DNA of 28,137 bases from Burkholderiales bacterium UBA4657. GTDB taxonomy: Bacteria; Pseudomonadota; Gammaproteobacteria; Burkholderiales; Burkholderiaceae_E. Each line of letters starts with the position of its first letter. Positions within the stretch are counted from its first letter, which is position 1. Shown piece by piece: positions 16,088-24,905 of this stretch. Under the pieces are notes generated by a model. It searched no databases. It saw nothing but the letters and a program-made list of their open reading frames with translations, and was not told the DNA's origin. Location of the stretch: contig DHLX01000022.1 of NCBI GenBank assembly GCA_002405475.1, positions 77,336 through 105,472 on the forward strand. Reading direction: 5' to 3'. Position numbers and translations under genes: made by a program.

Positions 16088-17007
16088 CGAGCGCGTTGGT
16101 ATTTGCTTATCACAACGTGGGCGTGCGTTGTTTGCAAGTGTTGCGCGAAGCCGGGGTCAAAGTGTCACTGGTGGTGACCCACAATGACAACCCGAATGAA
16201 AACGTCTGGTTTGGCAGTGTGCGCCAGACTTGTGCCGATAATTTCATTCCTTACATTACCCCGCTAGATCCGAATATTCCGGAAATGAAGGCGCAATTTC
16301 GTGCCCTGGCGCCCGATTTTATTTTTTCATTTTATTACCGGCACATGTTGCACCCCGATGTGCTCGCCCTAGCACCGCGCGGTGCCTACAACATGCATGG
16401 TTCATTATTGCCCCAGTATCGAGGTCGAGCCCCGGTCAATTGGGCAGTAATACACGGCTCGAGTTCAACTGGTGCCACTTTGCACGTTATGGAAACCAAG
16501 CCGGATGCTGGCGCCATCGTCTGTCAAACCGCTGTGCCTATTTTGTCGGACGATACGGCACGCGAGGTGTTCGACAAAGTGACCGTGGCGGCTGAAATGA
16601 CCCTGTGGCGCGCCTTGCCCGAGCTGCTCGCTGGTAAAACGGTTTTTATTCATCAAGACCTGAGCCAGGGAAGTTATTTTACTGGGCGTCAACCCGAAGA
16701 TGGCCGCATTGACTTGCGCCAATCGGCGCGTAGTATTCATAACCTGGTGCGTGGTGTGGCACCCCCTGAGTACCCAGGTGCATTTATTGACTTGGCCGGT
16801 CAGCGTTTACGCTTATGGCGCACCGCGCCGGTGCCACAGTTCGGCGCCCATACTCAAGCCAACTTGTTCTGCGACAATGGTGCCTTGTATTTAGGTCTGT
16901 CTGACGGCACTTTGCGTGTTGTGAAGGCAGACCTGAACAACACGCCCTTCGACGCTGACCAGTTCGCAGCTCTTTTCCCTCAACACAAATTACTGCTGTC
17001 CTCATGA
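16084..17007 (+). CDS. arnA: UDP-Ara4N formyltransferase (stand-alone N-terminal half of ArnA)
   Basis: The 307-residue product matches the N-terminal half of E. coli ArnA. FAYHNVG leads, FSFYYRHM follows, and the catalytic triad is Asn103 and His105 (NMHGSLLPQYRGRAP) with Asp141 (KPDAGAIV). It uses 10-formyltetrahydrofolate to formylate UDP-Ara4N, making the sugar a substrate for ArnC. In enterobacteria this domain is fused to the dehydrogenase; here it ends at a stop and the dehydrogenase starts in an overlapping frame. The start is GTG 16084, overlapping the arnC stop. The C-terminal subdomain (residues about 200-300) appears complete. Confidence 0.9.
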   Translation: MTSALVFAYHNVGVRCLQVLREAGVKVSLVVTHNDNPNENVWFGSVRQTCADNFIPYITPLDPNIPEMKAQFRALAPDFIFSFYYRHMLHPDVLALAPRGAYNMHGSLLPQYRGRAPVNWAVIHGSSSTGATLHVMETKPDAGAIVCQTAVPILSDDTAREVFDKVTVAAEMTLWRALPELLAGKTVFIHQDLSQGSYFTGRQPEDGRIDLRQSARSIHNLVRGVAPPEYPGAFIDLAGQRLRLWRTAPVPQFGAHTQANLFCDNGALYLGLSDGTLRVVKADLNNTPFDADQFAALFPQHKLLLSS

Positions 17008-18050
17008 TGAAAAAAATCCTGATTCTTGGCGTGAACGGCTTCATTGGCCATCACCTGTCGAGCAATATCCTGCAAAACACCGATTGGGAGGTGTACGGTA
17101 TGGATATGCAGACCGAGCGCATAAAAGACTATCTTGATCATTCACGCTTTCATTTTTTTGAAGGTGACATCACCATCAATAAAGAGTGGATCGAATATCA
17201 CATCCGGAAATGCGACGTAGTGCTGCCGCTGGTGGCAATCGCCACGCCTGCCACTTACGTACAGCAACCGCTGCGGGTTTTCGAGCTGGACTTTGAAGCC
17301 AACTTGCCCATAGTTCGCTCGGCAGTCAAATACGGCAAGCGCGTCATATTTCCCTCTACCTCCGAGGTTTACGGCATGTGCAGTGATACCGAATTTGACC
17401 CGGATCAGTCTTCACTGGTGTATGGGCCGATTAACAAGCCGCGCTGGATTTATGCCTGTGCCAAGCAGTTGATGGATCGGGTCATCTGGGCTTATGGCAT
17501 GCTAGAGGGGCTCGACTTCACGCTGTTCCGGCCATTCAACTGGATCGGGTCAGGTCTGGATTCGATCCATACGCCGAAAGAAGGTTCGTCACGCGTAATT
17601 ACCCAATTTCTCGGGCATATTGTTCGTGGTGAAAATATTATGCTGGTCGATGGCGGTGCACAAAAACGTGCTTTTACTTATATCGACGACGGCATCTCAG
17701 CCCTCATGAAAATCATCGCCAACCCGAATGGCATTGCGCGCGGAAAAATTTATAACATCGGCAATCCTAGCAATAATTATTCAGTACGCGAGCTTGCCAC
17801 CATGATGCTCGAACTGGCGGCTCAATATCCTGAATATGCGGCGACGGCGAGCCGTGTCAAACTCGTGGAAACCACGGCAGCGCAGTATTACGGCAGCGGC
17901 TACCAAGACGTGCAAAGCCGTGTCCCTAAAATTGATAACACTTGTGCTGAACTTGAATGGGCACCCGCTATCAACATGAAACAGGCGCTGCGCCATATTT
18001 TCGATGCCTACCGCAACGATGTGGCCGGAGCGCGAAGCTTGATGGACTGA
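17004..18050 (+). CDS. arnA: UDP-glucuronate decarboxylase/dehydrogenase (stand-alone C-terminal half of ArnA)
   Basis: The 348-residue product aligns with the C-terminal half of ArnA, which oxidises and decarboxylates UDP-glucuronate to UDP-Ara4O. Visible are the NAD-binding ILILGVNGFIGHHLS near the N-terminus, KCDVVLPLVAIATP, and the active site PSTSEVYGMCSD with its Ser and Glu. The SDR YxxxK follows (YACAKQ), then the C-terminal GYQDVQSR carrying the Arg equivalent to R619. It overlaps the formyltransferase by 4 nt; arnD follows directly. The split arrangement is known outside enterobacteria, and all key residues are kept. Confidence 0.9.
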   Translation: MMKKILILGVNGFIGHHLSSNILQNTDWEVYGMDMQTERIKDYLDHSRFHFFEGDITINKEWIEYHIRKCDVVLPLVAIATPATYVQQPLRVFELDFEANLPIVRSAVKYGKRVIFPSTSEVYGMCSDTEFDPDQSSLVYGPINKPRWIYACAKQLMDRVIWAYGMLEGLDFTLFRPFNWIGSGLDSIHTPKEGSSRVITQFLGHIVRGENIMLVDGGAQKRAFTYIDDGISALMKIIANPNGIARGKIYNIGNPSNNYSVRELATMMLELAAQYPEYAATASRVKLVETTAAQYYGSGYQDVQSRVPKIDNTCAELEWAPAINMKQALRHIFDAYRNDVAGARSLMD

Positions 18051-18980
18051 GTGCCAGCCATGCCCCTTATTGCACTTAAAGTCGATGTGGACACCTTGCG
18101 CGGTACTCGAGAAGGGGTGCCGCGACTGCTCGATTTGTTCGCTCATTCAGGCATTAGTGCCACCTTCCTATTCAGTCTCGGACCAGATCACACAGGGCGC
18201 GCCATTAAGCGTATTTTTCGACCAGGTTTTTTCTCCAAGGTGCAACGTACCTCGGTACTGGATCACTATGGCCTGAAAACGCTGCTTTACGGCACCTTGT
18301 TACCTGGCCCAGATATCGGTAAACATTGCGCCAGCATCATGCGTAGCACTCAGGTGGCAGGTCACGAAACTGGCATTCATACTTGGGACCATATTCTGTG
18401 GCAAGACCATGTGCGTCATCGTGACCCACCCTGGACAGTGCGCCAGATCAACCTGGCTGTTTCACGCTACCAGGAAATTTTTGGCATCTTACCGCATACT
18501 CATGGTGCCGCAGGTTGGCAAATGAATGATGCAGCTCTGCTCGAATTCGACCGTCTTGGCTTTCGCTATGCCTCCGACGGACGTGGCACAGCACCCTACT
18601 ATCCTCATGTGCAGGGTCAGCGCCTGACCTGCATGCAATTGCCCACGACTTTGCCCACCCTGGATGAGATGATTGGTCTTGACGGTGTGAGCGAACGCAA
18701 TGTGGCTCAGTTATTGCTGCAGCGTACCCGACACACGCAGACTGACCAGGTCTTTACGCTACATGCCGAGTTGGAAGGCGGAAAATTGTTGCCTGTTTTT
18801 AAGCAATTATTATTGGACTGGCGCGAACAAGGCTACAACCTGGGTAGTCTTAGCAGTTATTACCAGCGACTTGATCATGGATCAATCGCAGCCGCCTCAT
18901 GGCATTGGGGTGTTTTACCTGGGCGTACAGGCGAGGTCATGATGCAAACCCAGTCTGTTGAACAGACACAGCAGCCTTAG
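18051..18980 (+). CDS. arnD: 4-deoxy-4-formamido-L-arabinose-phosphoundecaprenol deformylase ArnD
   Basis: This NodB/polysaccharide-deacetylase-fold enzyme of about 309 residues removes the formyl group from Ara4FN-undecaprenyl phosphate before flipping. Motifs seen: LKVDVDTLRGTREGVPRLL with the metal/catalytic Asp, ATFLFSLGPDH, and HETGIHTWDHILWQDH with the metal His pair. THGAAGWQ and a C-terminal LHAELEG follow. The start is either GTG 18051, directly after the dehydrogenase stop, or ATG 18060; neither has a clear ribosome site. It ends the arn operon; a hairpin spans its stop. Confidence 0.93.
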   Translation: MPAMPLIALKVDVDTLRGTREGVPRLLDLFAHSGISATFLFSLGPDHTGRAIKRIFRPGFFSKVQRTSVLDHYGLKTLLYGTLLPGPDIGKHCASIMRSTQVAGHETGIHTWDHILWQDHVRHRDPPWTVRQINLAVSRYQEIFGILPHTHGAAGWQMNDAALLEFDRLGFRYASDGRGTAPYYPHVQGQRLTCMQLPTTLPTLDEMIGLDGVSERNVAQLLLQRTRHTQTDQVFTLHAELEGGKLLPVFKQLLLDWREQGYNLGSLSSYYQRLDHGSIAAASWHWGVLPGRTGEVMMQTQSVEQTQQP

Positions 18981-18990
18981 CTGTTCAACA
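18956..18990. terminator. hairpin across the arnD stop, possible bidirectional terminator
   Basis: TGTTGAACAG (18956-18965) and CTGTTCAACA (18981-18990) form a perfect 10-bp stem with a 15-nt loop containing the arnD stop. No clear T tract follows on either strand. It lies between the convergent ends of arnD and ugd, so it could end both transcripts or protect 3' ends. Confidence 0.4.
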
Positions 18991-19023
18991 CAAATTCAAG
19001 TAGCATGCCTAGTAATACAGACA

Positions 19024-20192
19024 TCAGTAATCATCACCAAACAAGTCACGGGTATAAACTTTTTCAACGACATCTCGAATATCTGTTGTCATGCGATTGG
19101 CAATGATGACATCAGCCTGCTGCTTAAATTCGTTCAGGTCTTTGACTACTCTGGAATGAAAGAACTCGTCATCACTCAACACTGGCTCATACACAATCAC
19201 TTCCACCCCCTTGGCCTTGATGCGTTTCATAATGCCCTGAATGCTTGAGGCACGAAAATTATCAGAACCCGCTTTCATAATTAGCCGATATATGCCCACG
19301 ACTTTCGGGTTTTTCGCAGTATGTCTTCAGCAATAAAGTCTTTGCGCGTCGTGTTAGCTTCCACAATGGCATGAATTAAGTTTTGTGGCACATCACGATA
19401 GTTGGCCAATAACTGTTTGGTGTCTTTGGGCAGGCAATAGCCGCCATAACCGAAGCTGGGGTTGTTATAGTGCTGACCAATGCGTGGGTCGAGACAAACA
19501 CCGTCGATGATCTGACGCGTATCGAGGCCATGCATCGCAGCATAGGTGTCAAGCTCGTTGAAATAGGCCACGCGCATGGCCAGGTAGGTGTTGGCAAAAA
19601 GCTTGATGGCCTCTGCCTCGGTACTGTCGGTAAACAGCACCGGAATATTTTCTTTGAGGGCGCCTTCTTGTAACAACCGGGCAAAGGTCTGGGCTCGATC
19701 TGAACGCGCACCCACGACAATGCGCGAGGGGTACAGGTTGTCATGCAGTGCACGGCCTTCCCGCAAAAACTCGGGTGAAAAAATCAGGTTATTACACCCC
19801 AGTTGCGCGCTCAGTCTAGCGGTAAAACCTACCGGCACCGTCGATTTGATAACAATGACCGCCTGCGGGTTAATTGCCATAACATCGCGCACCACTGCCT
19901 CAACCGAGCGGGTATTGAAAGAATTCGTTTCCGGGTCGTAGTCTGTTGGCGTAGCGACGATAACGAAGTCAGCACCCTGATAGGCTTCGTGCTTATTCAG
20001 GGTGGCGCTTAGTTTCAATGGTTTGTGCCGCAAGTAATCTGCAATTTCGGCATCCTCGAGGGGAGATTGTTGACGGTTAAGCAGCGCCACTTTGTCAGCC
20101 ACAATATCGAGCGCAACCACTTCATGGTGCTGTGCTAACAAAACGGCATTTGACAAGCCGACGTAGCCGGTACCGGCGATGGCGATTTTCAT
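19024..20192 (-). pseudogene. ugd: UDP-glucose 6-dehydrogenase Ugd, interrupted by a 1-nt frameshift
   Basis: Ugd oxidises UDP-glucose to UDP-glucuronate, the ArnA substrate. Two adjoining frames together make one complete enzyme of the usual 388-residue size. Frame one (20192 to 19281) has the NAD motif IAIAGTGYVGLSNAV, SPEFLREGRALHDNLYPSR, and the catalytic Cys in SFGYGGYCLPKD. Frame two (to 19024) has VGIYRLIMKAGSDNFRASS and ends YTRDLFGDD. The break falls at a run of five T on the plus strand (19310-19314). One more base there restores ILRKNPKVVGIYRL, so the cause is a single-base deletion in a homopolymer. It could be a true mutation, a sequencing error or, less likely, slippage. It is convergent with arnD. 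Confidence 0.85.
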
Positions 20193-20413
20193 AGATTGTT
20201 GTTAGATGAGAAACCAAAAGGATATATTGACATAAGCCCATGGCTGGTGCGGTCTACCACTTAAGAACAGGTTACGATGGATGATCGCATAGTCGGGTCG
20301 ATGTATTCTCTCTGTTAAGGTATTTCGAACTGAATAATGCCAGTTAGTCACAGTCTTTGGTGTGGTCATCTTCAGGTGTGAACTACTTTCAGAACCCCAT
20401 GTAGAATAAAAAC

Positions 20414-20443
20414 TTGTTTAATTGACCGAATGGTCAGTAAAAT
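20414..20443 (+). promoter_or_regulatory. promoter of the RND efflux operon
   Basis: TTGTTT (20414-20419) and TAAAAT (20438-20443) are 18 bp apart, about 30 bp before the chosen start of the adaptor gene. This argues against the more upstream ATG at 20430, which lies inside the promoter. The rest of the 20193-20413 gap shows nothing I can identify. Confidence 0.5.
20423..20436. promoter_or_regulatory. TetR-type operator palindrome TGACC-N4-GGTCA
   Basis: The perfect inverted repeat TGACC-GAAT-GGTCA lies inside the -35/-10 spacer of the efflux promoter, where a bound repressor would block RNA polymerase. Palindromes of this TGACC/GGTCA form are typical for TetR-family regulators. No tetR gene lies in the window, so the regulator would be encoded elsewhere. 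Confidence 0.5.
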
Positions 20444-20474
20444 AGGTCGCTTATCTGATCCTTGGCTTACATTT

Positions 20475-21578
20475 ATGAACCTGTCCTTACTCGCTGACGC
20501 ATTAAAAACGCCGCTGGCGCTCATCGTCGCATCTCTACTGCTGACAGCGTGCCAGAAGACCCCGGAGGCAGAACCTGTTCCACGTCCGGTACGCACTCTG
20601 TTGGTTCAGTCGGCACCGGTTCAGACCCGGCTGGAATTTCCGGCTGAAGTCAGAGCCCGGGTTGAATCAAAACTTGGGTTCCGTGTGTCGGGCAAACTGC
20701 TGGAACGGCGGGTGGAAGTTGGTCAGAGCGTGAAACAGGGGCAATTATTGGCGCGGCTCGATGCCAGCGATTTCATGCTTCAGGCGCAGGCCAGCCAGGC
20801 GCAATTGCAGGCTGCCGCCACCGAGCGCGATTTGGCGCGTGCCGACTTTGCCCGCTTCGAGGACTTGTACCAGAAAAATTTTATTTCCAAGGCTGAACTT
20901 GATCGCAGGCGTAGCCAGTGGGACGCGGCACAGGCACGCTGGGAACAGGCGCAAGCGAATCTGAGCCTGCAAACCAGGCAGACGGCTTACGCCGAGTTGC
21001 GGGCACCGGCTGCGGGCGTGATTACGGCTGTCGAGGCCGAGCCGGGGCAGGTGGTAACGCCGGGGCAGTCGATTTTTCGTCTGGCTTTGACTGGGCAGCA
21101 AGACAAAGAAGTGGTGATTCAAGTCCCCGAAGATCAGGTACAGCTGTTGCGCCAGGTCAAAACCGCTGAAATCAGTTTTTGGGCCATACCGGGCAAGACT
21201 TTCGCAGCCAGCCTCAGGGAAGTCGCGCCCAGCGCGGACCCGGCGACACGTAGCTACAGCGTCAAATATACGCTCGCCCAACAGACCACCGATATCAAAC
21301 TGGGCATGAGTGCCAACGCGGCATTGGCTTTGCCTGCAACGTCGTCACTGTTGCGACTGCCGCTAACGGCTCTGGTCGAAAAAGAGGGCAAAACTTTTGT
21401 CTGGGTGGTGGATGAAAAAACCTCCCGTGTTCAGGAAAACCCGGTCCAGGTGGCGGGTCCTTCCGGGGTTGAGGTATGGATTGCCGCCGGCCTACAGCCT
21501 GGGCAGCGGGTGGTGACCGCCGGTACCCACCTGTTGCAACCTGGGCTGAAGATCAAATTACTGGACAAAACCCTATGA
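20475..21578 (+). CDS. RND efflux periplasmic adaptor (membrane-fusion lipoprotein)
   Basis: This HlyD/AcrA-type adaptor of 367 residues links an RND pump to an outer-membrane channel. From ATG 20475 the protein begins with a hydrophobic signal peptide ending in the lipobox LLTAC, so it is likely a lipoprotein. Further domains are a biotinyl-lipoyl-like half (KLGFRVSGKLLERRVEVGQSVKQGQLLARLD, in part), a coiled-coil hairpin rich in Ala, Gln and Arg (about residues 105-175), and the second lipoyl half (ELRAPAAGVIT). Beta-barrel and membrane-proximal domains follow. The stop overlaps the pump start (ATGA). A start at 20430 would lie within the promoter. No outer-membrane factor gene is adjacent. 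Confidence 0.88.
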   Translation: MNLSLLADALKTPLALIVASLLLTACQKTPEAEPVPRPVRTLLVQSAPVQTRLEFPAEVRARVESKLGFRVSGKLLERRVEVGQSVKQGQLLARLDASDFMLQAQASQAQLQAAATERDLARADFARFEDLYQKNFISKAELDRRRSQWDAAQARWEQAQANLSLQTRQTAYAELRAPAAGVITAVEAEPGQVVTPGQSIFRLALTGQQDKEVVIQVPEDQVQLLRQVKTAEISFWAIPGKTFAASLREVAPSADPATRSYSVKYTLAQQTTDIKLGMSANAALALPATSSLLRLPLTALVEKEGKTFVWVVDEKTSRVQENPVQVAGPSGVEVWIAAGLQPGQRVVTAGTHLLQPGLKIKLLDKTL

Positions 21579-24500
21579 GTGCAGCGCGCTTTAATTTATC
21601 GCGCTGGGCGCTCGAGCATCAGCCTTTGGTGCGCTATTTGCTCGTAGTGTTGCTGCTGGGCGGTACGCTGGCCTATTTCAAGCTAGGGCAGGACGAAGAC
21701 CCGCCCTTTACATTTCGTGCCATGGCCATTCGTCTGGTCTGGCCGGGTGCCAGCGCCGAACAGGTGGCAGAGCAGGTCGTCGACAAGCTGGAAAAAAAAC
21801 TGCAGGAAGTGCCGTATGTAGAAAAAATAAGCAGTTACAGCAAACCGGCCGAAGCACTCATTCTGGTGCAGTTACGCGACTCATCACCGCCCAAAGAGGT
21901 GTCCAATAGCTGGTACCAGGCGCGCAAGAAAATCAATGATATACGCCATACTCTGCCAGCTGGGGTGCAAGGCCCGTTTTTCAACGATGAATTCGGCGAT
22001 ACCTTCGGCACCATTTATGCGATCAGCGCCGATGGTTTCAGTCTGGAAGAACAGCGCCGTTACGCTGAGTTTGTGCGCCAGCAAATGCTCAGAGTGCCCA
22101 ATGTATCGAAGGTAGACCTGTTTGGTGTACAGGAAGAAAAAATCTACATCGAATTTTCACATCGCAAGTTTGCCCAGCTCGGCATCAGTTTTCAGAACGT
22201 CATGGAGCAACTCAATGCGCGCAACGTGGTAGAAAGTGCTGGTGTGCTGGTGACACCGAGTGACAATATGCAAGTACGGGTCACGGGTCAGTTTTTCAGT
22301 ATCGAAGATCTGAAGCAGCTCGAGCTGCGTGCCAATGGCAACACCATCAAGCTGGGTGATTTTGCCCGTATAAAGCGCAGCTACCTTGACCCGCCGAGAG
22401 AAAAAATGCGCTTCAACGGCAAGGAAGTCATTGGGGTCGGTATCTCCATGAGTCGTGGCGGCGATATTATTCAATTAGGACGGGCGCTACAGGAACTGTC
22501 CGAACATCTGAAAACCCAATTGCCATTCGGTATCGAACTGCATCAGGTGCAAAATCAGCCCGAGTCAGTGTCACGCTCAGTCAACGAGTTTGTCAGAGTG
22601 CTGATCGAAGCGGTGGCTATTGTGCTGGCGGTCAGCTTTATTGCTTTGGGGCTGCACACCCGACCGTGGCGTATTGATATCTGGCCCGGGCTGGTGGTCG
22701 GACTGACCATTCCGCTGGTCATGGCAATTACATTTTTATTCATGAGTGCGCTCGACATCGGCCTGCACAAAATATCGCTCGGCGCCTTGATTATTGCACT
22801 GGGGCTACTGGTAGATGACGCCATCATTGCCGTCGAAATGATGGTACGCAAGCTCGAGGAGGGCTATTCACGCTTTGAAGCGGGTACTTATGTCTGGGAC
22901 CATACCGCGCTGCCCATGCTGACCGGCACCCTGATTACCGCTGCCGGTTTTTTGCCGGTCGGGCTGGCCAAGTCGGCCGCTGGTGAATACACCTTTTCCA
23001 TTTTTGCCGTTACGACCATCGCGCTCATCATTTCCTGGTTCGCTGCGGTCATTTCAACCCCGTATCTGGGCTATTGGCTACTGAAAACAAAAAGCAAAAT
23101 AGGCCAGGGCGAGAGTACGCATGAATTATTCAATACGCCGTTTTATACCCGCTTTCGCGCCTGCGTGCACTGGTGCGTCGAATACCGTAAAACGGTCATT
23201 GCCATGACCCTGGCCGCACTGGCACTAGGAGTGATGGGCTTTCGCTACGTCGAGCAGCAATTTTTCCCTGATTCTTCCCGCCCTGAACTCATGGTGGAAT
23301 TATGGTTGCCGGAAGGGAGCAGTTTTGCTGCGACCGAGCAGGCCACGGTGGAATTCGAGCAGTGGGTCAAGCAGCAAAAGAATGTGGCGAGTGTAACCTC
23401 GTTCGTCGGCACCGGTGCGCCACGCTTTTATATGCCACTAGACCAGATACTGCCCCAGACCAATGTGGCGCAGGTTATTGTGCTTCCCACTGACCTGAAA
23501 AATCGTGAGCGTTTACGTCAGGAAATTTTGCGCGCCTTCGAGCAACAGTTTCCGCAAGTGCGCGGTCGGGTCAAACTACTGCCCAATGGTCCGCCGGTAT
23601 CGTATCCGGTGGAATTCCGTGTCCAGGGTCCGGATAAGGACAACGTGCGCGCTATTGCCGATCAGGTTAAAACCGTCATGCGCGCACACCCGAAGACAGT
23701 GGGCGTCAATGACAATTGGGCCAATAAGGTCAAGGTCTTGCGCATAGAGGTCGATCAGGACAAGGCGCGCGCCCTGGGCATCAGCTCGCAGAGCGTGGCG
23801 CGAGCCGCACAAACCATTTTAACTGGCACCACCATTGGCCAACTGCGCGATGAAGACCGTTTGATTGACATCGTCATGCGCCAGCCCTATGACGAACGGC
23901 GCGCCATCGACTCATTAAGCCAGGCCAACCTGCCGACAGCCTCGGGCAAATTTGTCACCTTGTCACAAGTGGCGCGTGCCCAGTTTGTCTGGGAATATGG
24001 GGTGGTGTGGCGCGAAAACCGTGACTGGGCCATCACCGTGCGTAGTGACATACTCGATGGCATTCAGGGCGCGACAGTAACGCAACAACTCGAACCCGAA
24101 CTGGAAAAAATCCGTGCCACCTTGCCGGCAGGCTACTTCATCAAGATTGCCGGTGCTCAAGAACAAAGTGCCACGGCGGGCAAGTCGATAGCCGTCAATT
24201 TGCCACTCACGGTATTTATTATTTTCACCTTGCTCATGTGGCAGCTTCACAGCTTTTCCCGTTCTTTGATGGTGTTTCTGACCGGCCCCTTGGGTTTTAT
24301 CGGTGCCGCACTGGCGTTACTGGCATTACAGGCACCGTTCGGCTTCGTCGCGCAACTGGGCGTTATTGCCCTGGTTGGCATGATTATTCGCAACTCCATT
24401 ATTCTGGTCGATCAGATTGAGCAAGACCGCGCAGCCGGCGTTGATACCTGGACTGCCATTGTTGAAGCTGCGGTGCGCCGGTTCCGGCCGATTATGTTGA

Positions 24501-24667
24501 CGGCCGCCGCTGCGGTGCTGGCCATGATACCGCTGTCGCGCAGTGTCTTTTGGGGGCCAATGGCGGTCGCTATTATGGGCGGGTTGATCGTGGCTACAGT
24601 GCTGACCTTGCTGTTTTTGCCAGCTTTGTACGCTGCCTGGTTTAAGGTGAAAAAAGCTGCTGTATAA
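21575..24667 (+). CDS. RND efflux transporter permease subunit (AcrB family)
   Basis: This is an inner-membrane proton/drug antiporter of 1030 residues, normal size for the family. From ATG 21575 (ATGA overlap with the adaptor stop) it starts MSAARFNLSRWALEHQPLVRYLL, the usual N-terminal amphipathic stretch. An in-frame start at 21476 would add 33 residues inside the adaptor gene and is rejected. The proton-relay Asp pair is in the fourth membrane helix, GLLVDDAIIAVEM. Two large periplasmic loops separate two six-helix halves. QDEDPPFTFRAM is typical of the branch often annotated as acriflavin-resistance or multidrug RND. The substrate cannot be read from sequence. Confidence 0.92.
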   Translation: MSAARFNLSRWALEHQPLVRYLLVVLLLGGTLAYFKLGQDEDPPFTFRAMAIRLVWPGASAEQVAEQVVDKLEKKLQEVPYVEKISSYSKPAEALILVQLRDSSPPKEVSNSWYQARKKINDIRHTLPAGVQGPFFNDEFGDTFGTIYAISADGFSLEEQRRYAEFVRQQMLRVPNVSKVDLFGVQEEKIYIEFSHRKFAQLGISFQNVMEQLNARNVVESAGVLVTPSDNMQVRVTGQFFSIEDLKQLELRANGNTIKLGDFARIKRSYLDPPREKMRFNGKEVIGVGISMSRGGDIIQLGRALQELSEHLKTQLPFGIELHQVQNQPESVSRSVNEFVRVLIEAVAIVLAVSFIALGLHTRPWRIDIWPGLVVGLTIPLVMAITFLFMSALDIGLHKISLGALIIALGLLVDDAIIAVEMMVRKLEEGYSRFEAGTYVWDHTALPMLTGTLITAAGFLPVGLAKSAAGEYTFSIFAVTTIALIISWFAAVISTPYLGYWLLKTKSKIGQGESTHELFNTPFYTRFRACVHWCVEYRKTVIAMTLAALALGVMGFRYVEQQFFPDSSRPELMVELWLPEGSSFAATEQATVEFEQWVKQQKNVASVTSFVGTGAPRFYMPLDQILPQTNVAQVIVLPTDLKNRERLRQEILRAFEQQFPQVRGRVKLLPNGPPVSYPVEFRVQGPDKDNVRAIADQVKTVMRAHPKTVGVNDNWANKVKVLRIEVDQDKARALGISSQSVARAAQTILTGTTIGQLRDEDRLIDIVMRQPYDERRAIDSLSQANLPTASGKFVTLSQVARAQFVWEYGVVWRENRDWAITVRSDILDGIQGATVTQQLEPELEKIRATLPAGYFIKIAGAQEQSATAGKSIAVNLPLTVFIIFTLLMWQLHSFSRSLMVFLTGPLGFIGAALALLALQAPFGFVAQLGVIALVGMIIRNSIILVDQIEQDRAAGVDTWTAIVEAAVRRFRPIMLTAAAAVLAMIPLSRSVFWGPMAVAIMGGLIVATVLTLLFLPALYAAWFKVKKAAV

Positions 24668-24690
24668 ATGAACGTTGCTACGGCTTAGAA

Positions 24691-24720
24691 GGAGGCAACA
24701 GCGCTAGCGCTGTTGCTTCC
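24691..24720. terminator. long near-perfect palindrome after the RND operon
   Basis: The 22-bp core at 24695-24716 (GCAACAGCGCT/AGCGCTGTTGC) is a perfect palindrome. Allowing one G-T pair extends it to 24691-24720. It lies 23 bp after the pump stop and lacks a T tract, so it may be a Rho-independent-like terminator or a protein site. Confidence 0.4.
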
Positions 24721-24861
24721 CTTGGCTGCATGGCGTTGAGACAAGAGACGTTGCGAAAAAGAGCAGCTAGACGCCGACAACTTTTGCGGCAGCTTTCTTC
24801 GGCCAATTTCCATTGTTAAGTCGGCTGGGGAGTTTTTTGTGGCCTGTAGCTTGGGCTAACC

Positions 24862-24890
24862 GATGCTGCGCGGCTTCATCGCGCAGCGTC
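24862..24890. terminator. GC-rich hairpin downstream of the SnoaL-like gene
   Basis: GATGCTGCGCG (24862-24872) and CGCGCAGCGTC (24880-24890) form an 11-bp stem (one G-T pair) with a 7-nt loop, 15 bp beyond the stop of the minus-strand gene. No T tract follows. It is probably a 3' hairpin of that transcript. Confidence 0.4.
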
Positions 24891-24905
24891 CAGAGCAAAG
24901 ATGAG

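Noticed and set aside
19306..19318. Programmed -1 frameshift in ugd
   Set aside because: The zero-frame codons CGA AAA do not form a proper X-XXY-YYZ slippery heptamer and no downstream stimulator was evident. A simple homopolymer deletion is more likely.
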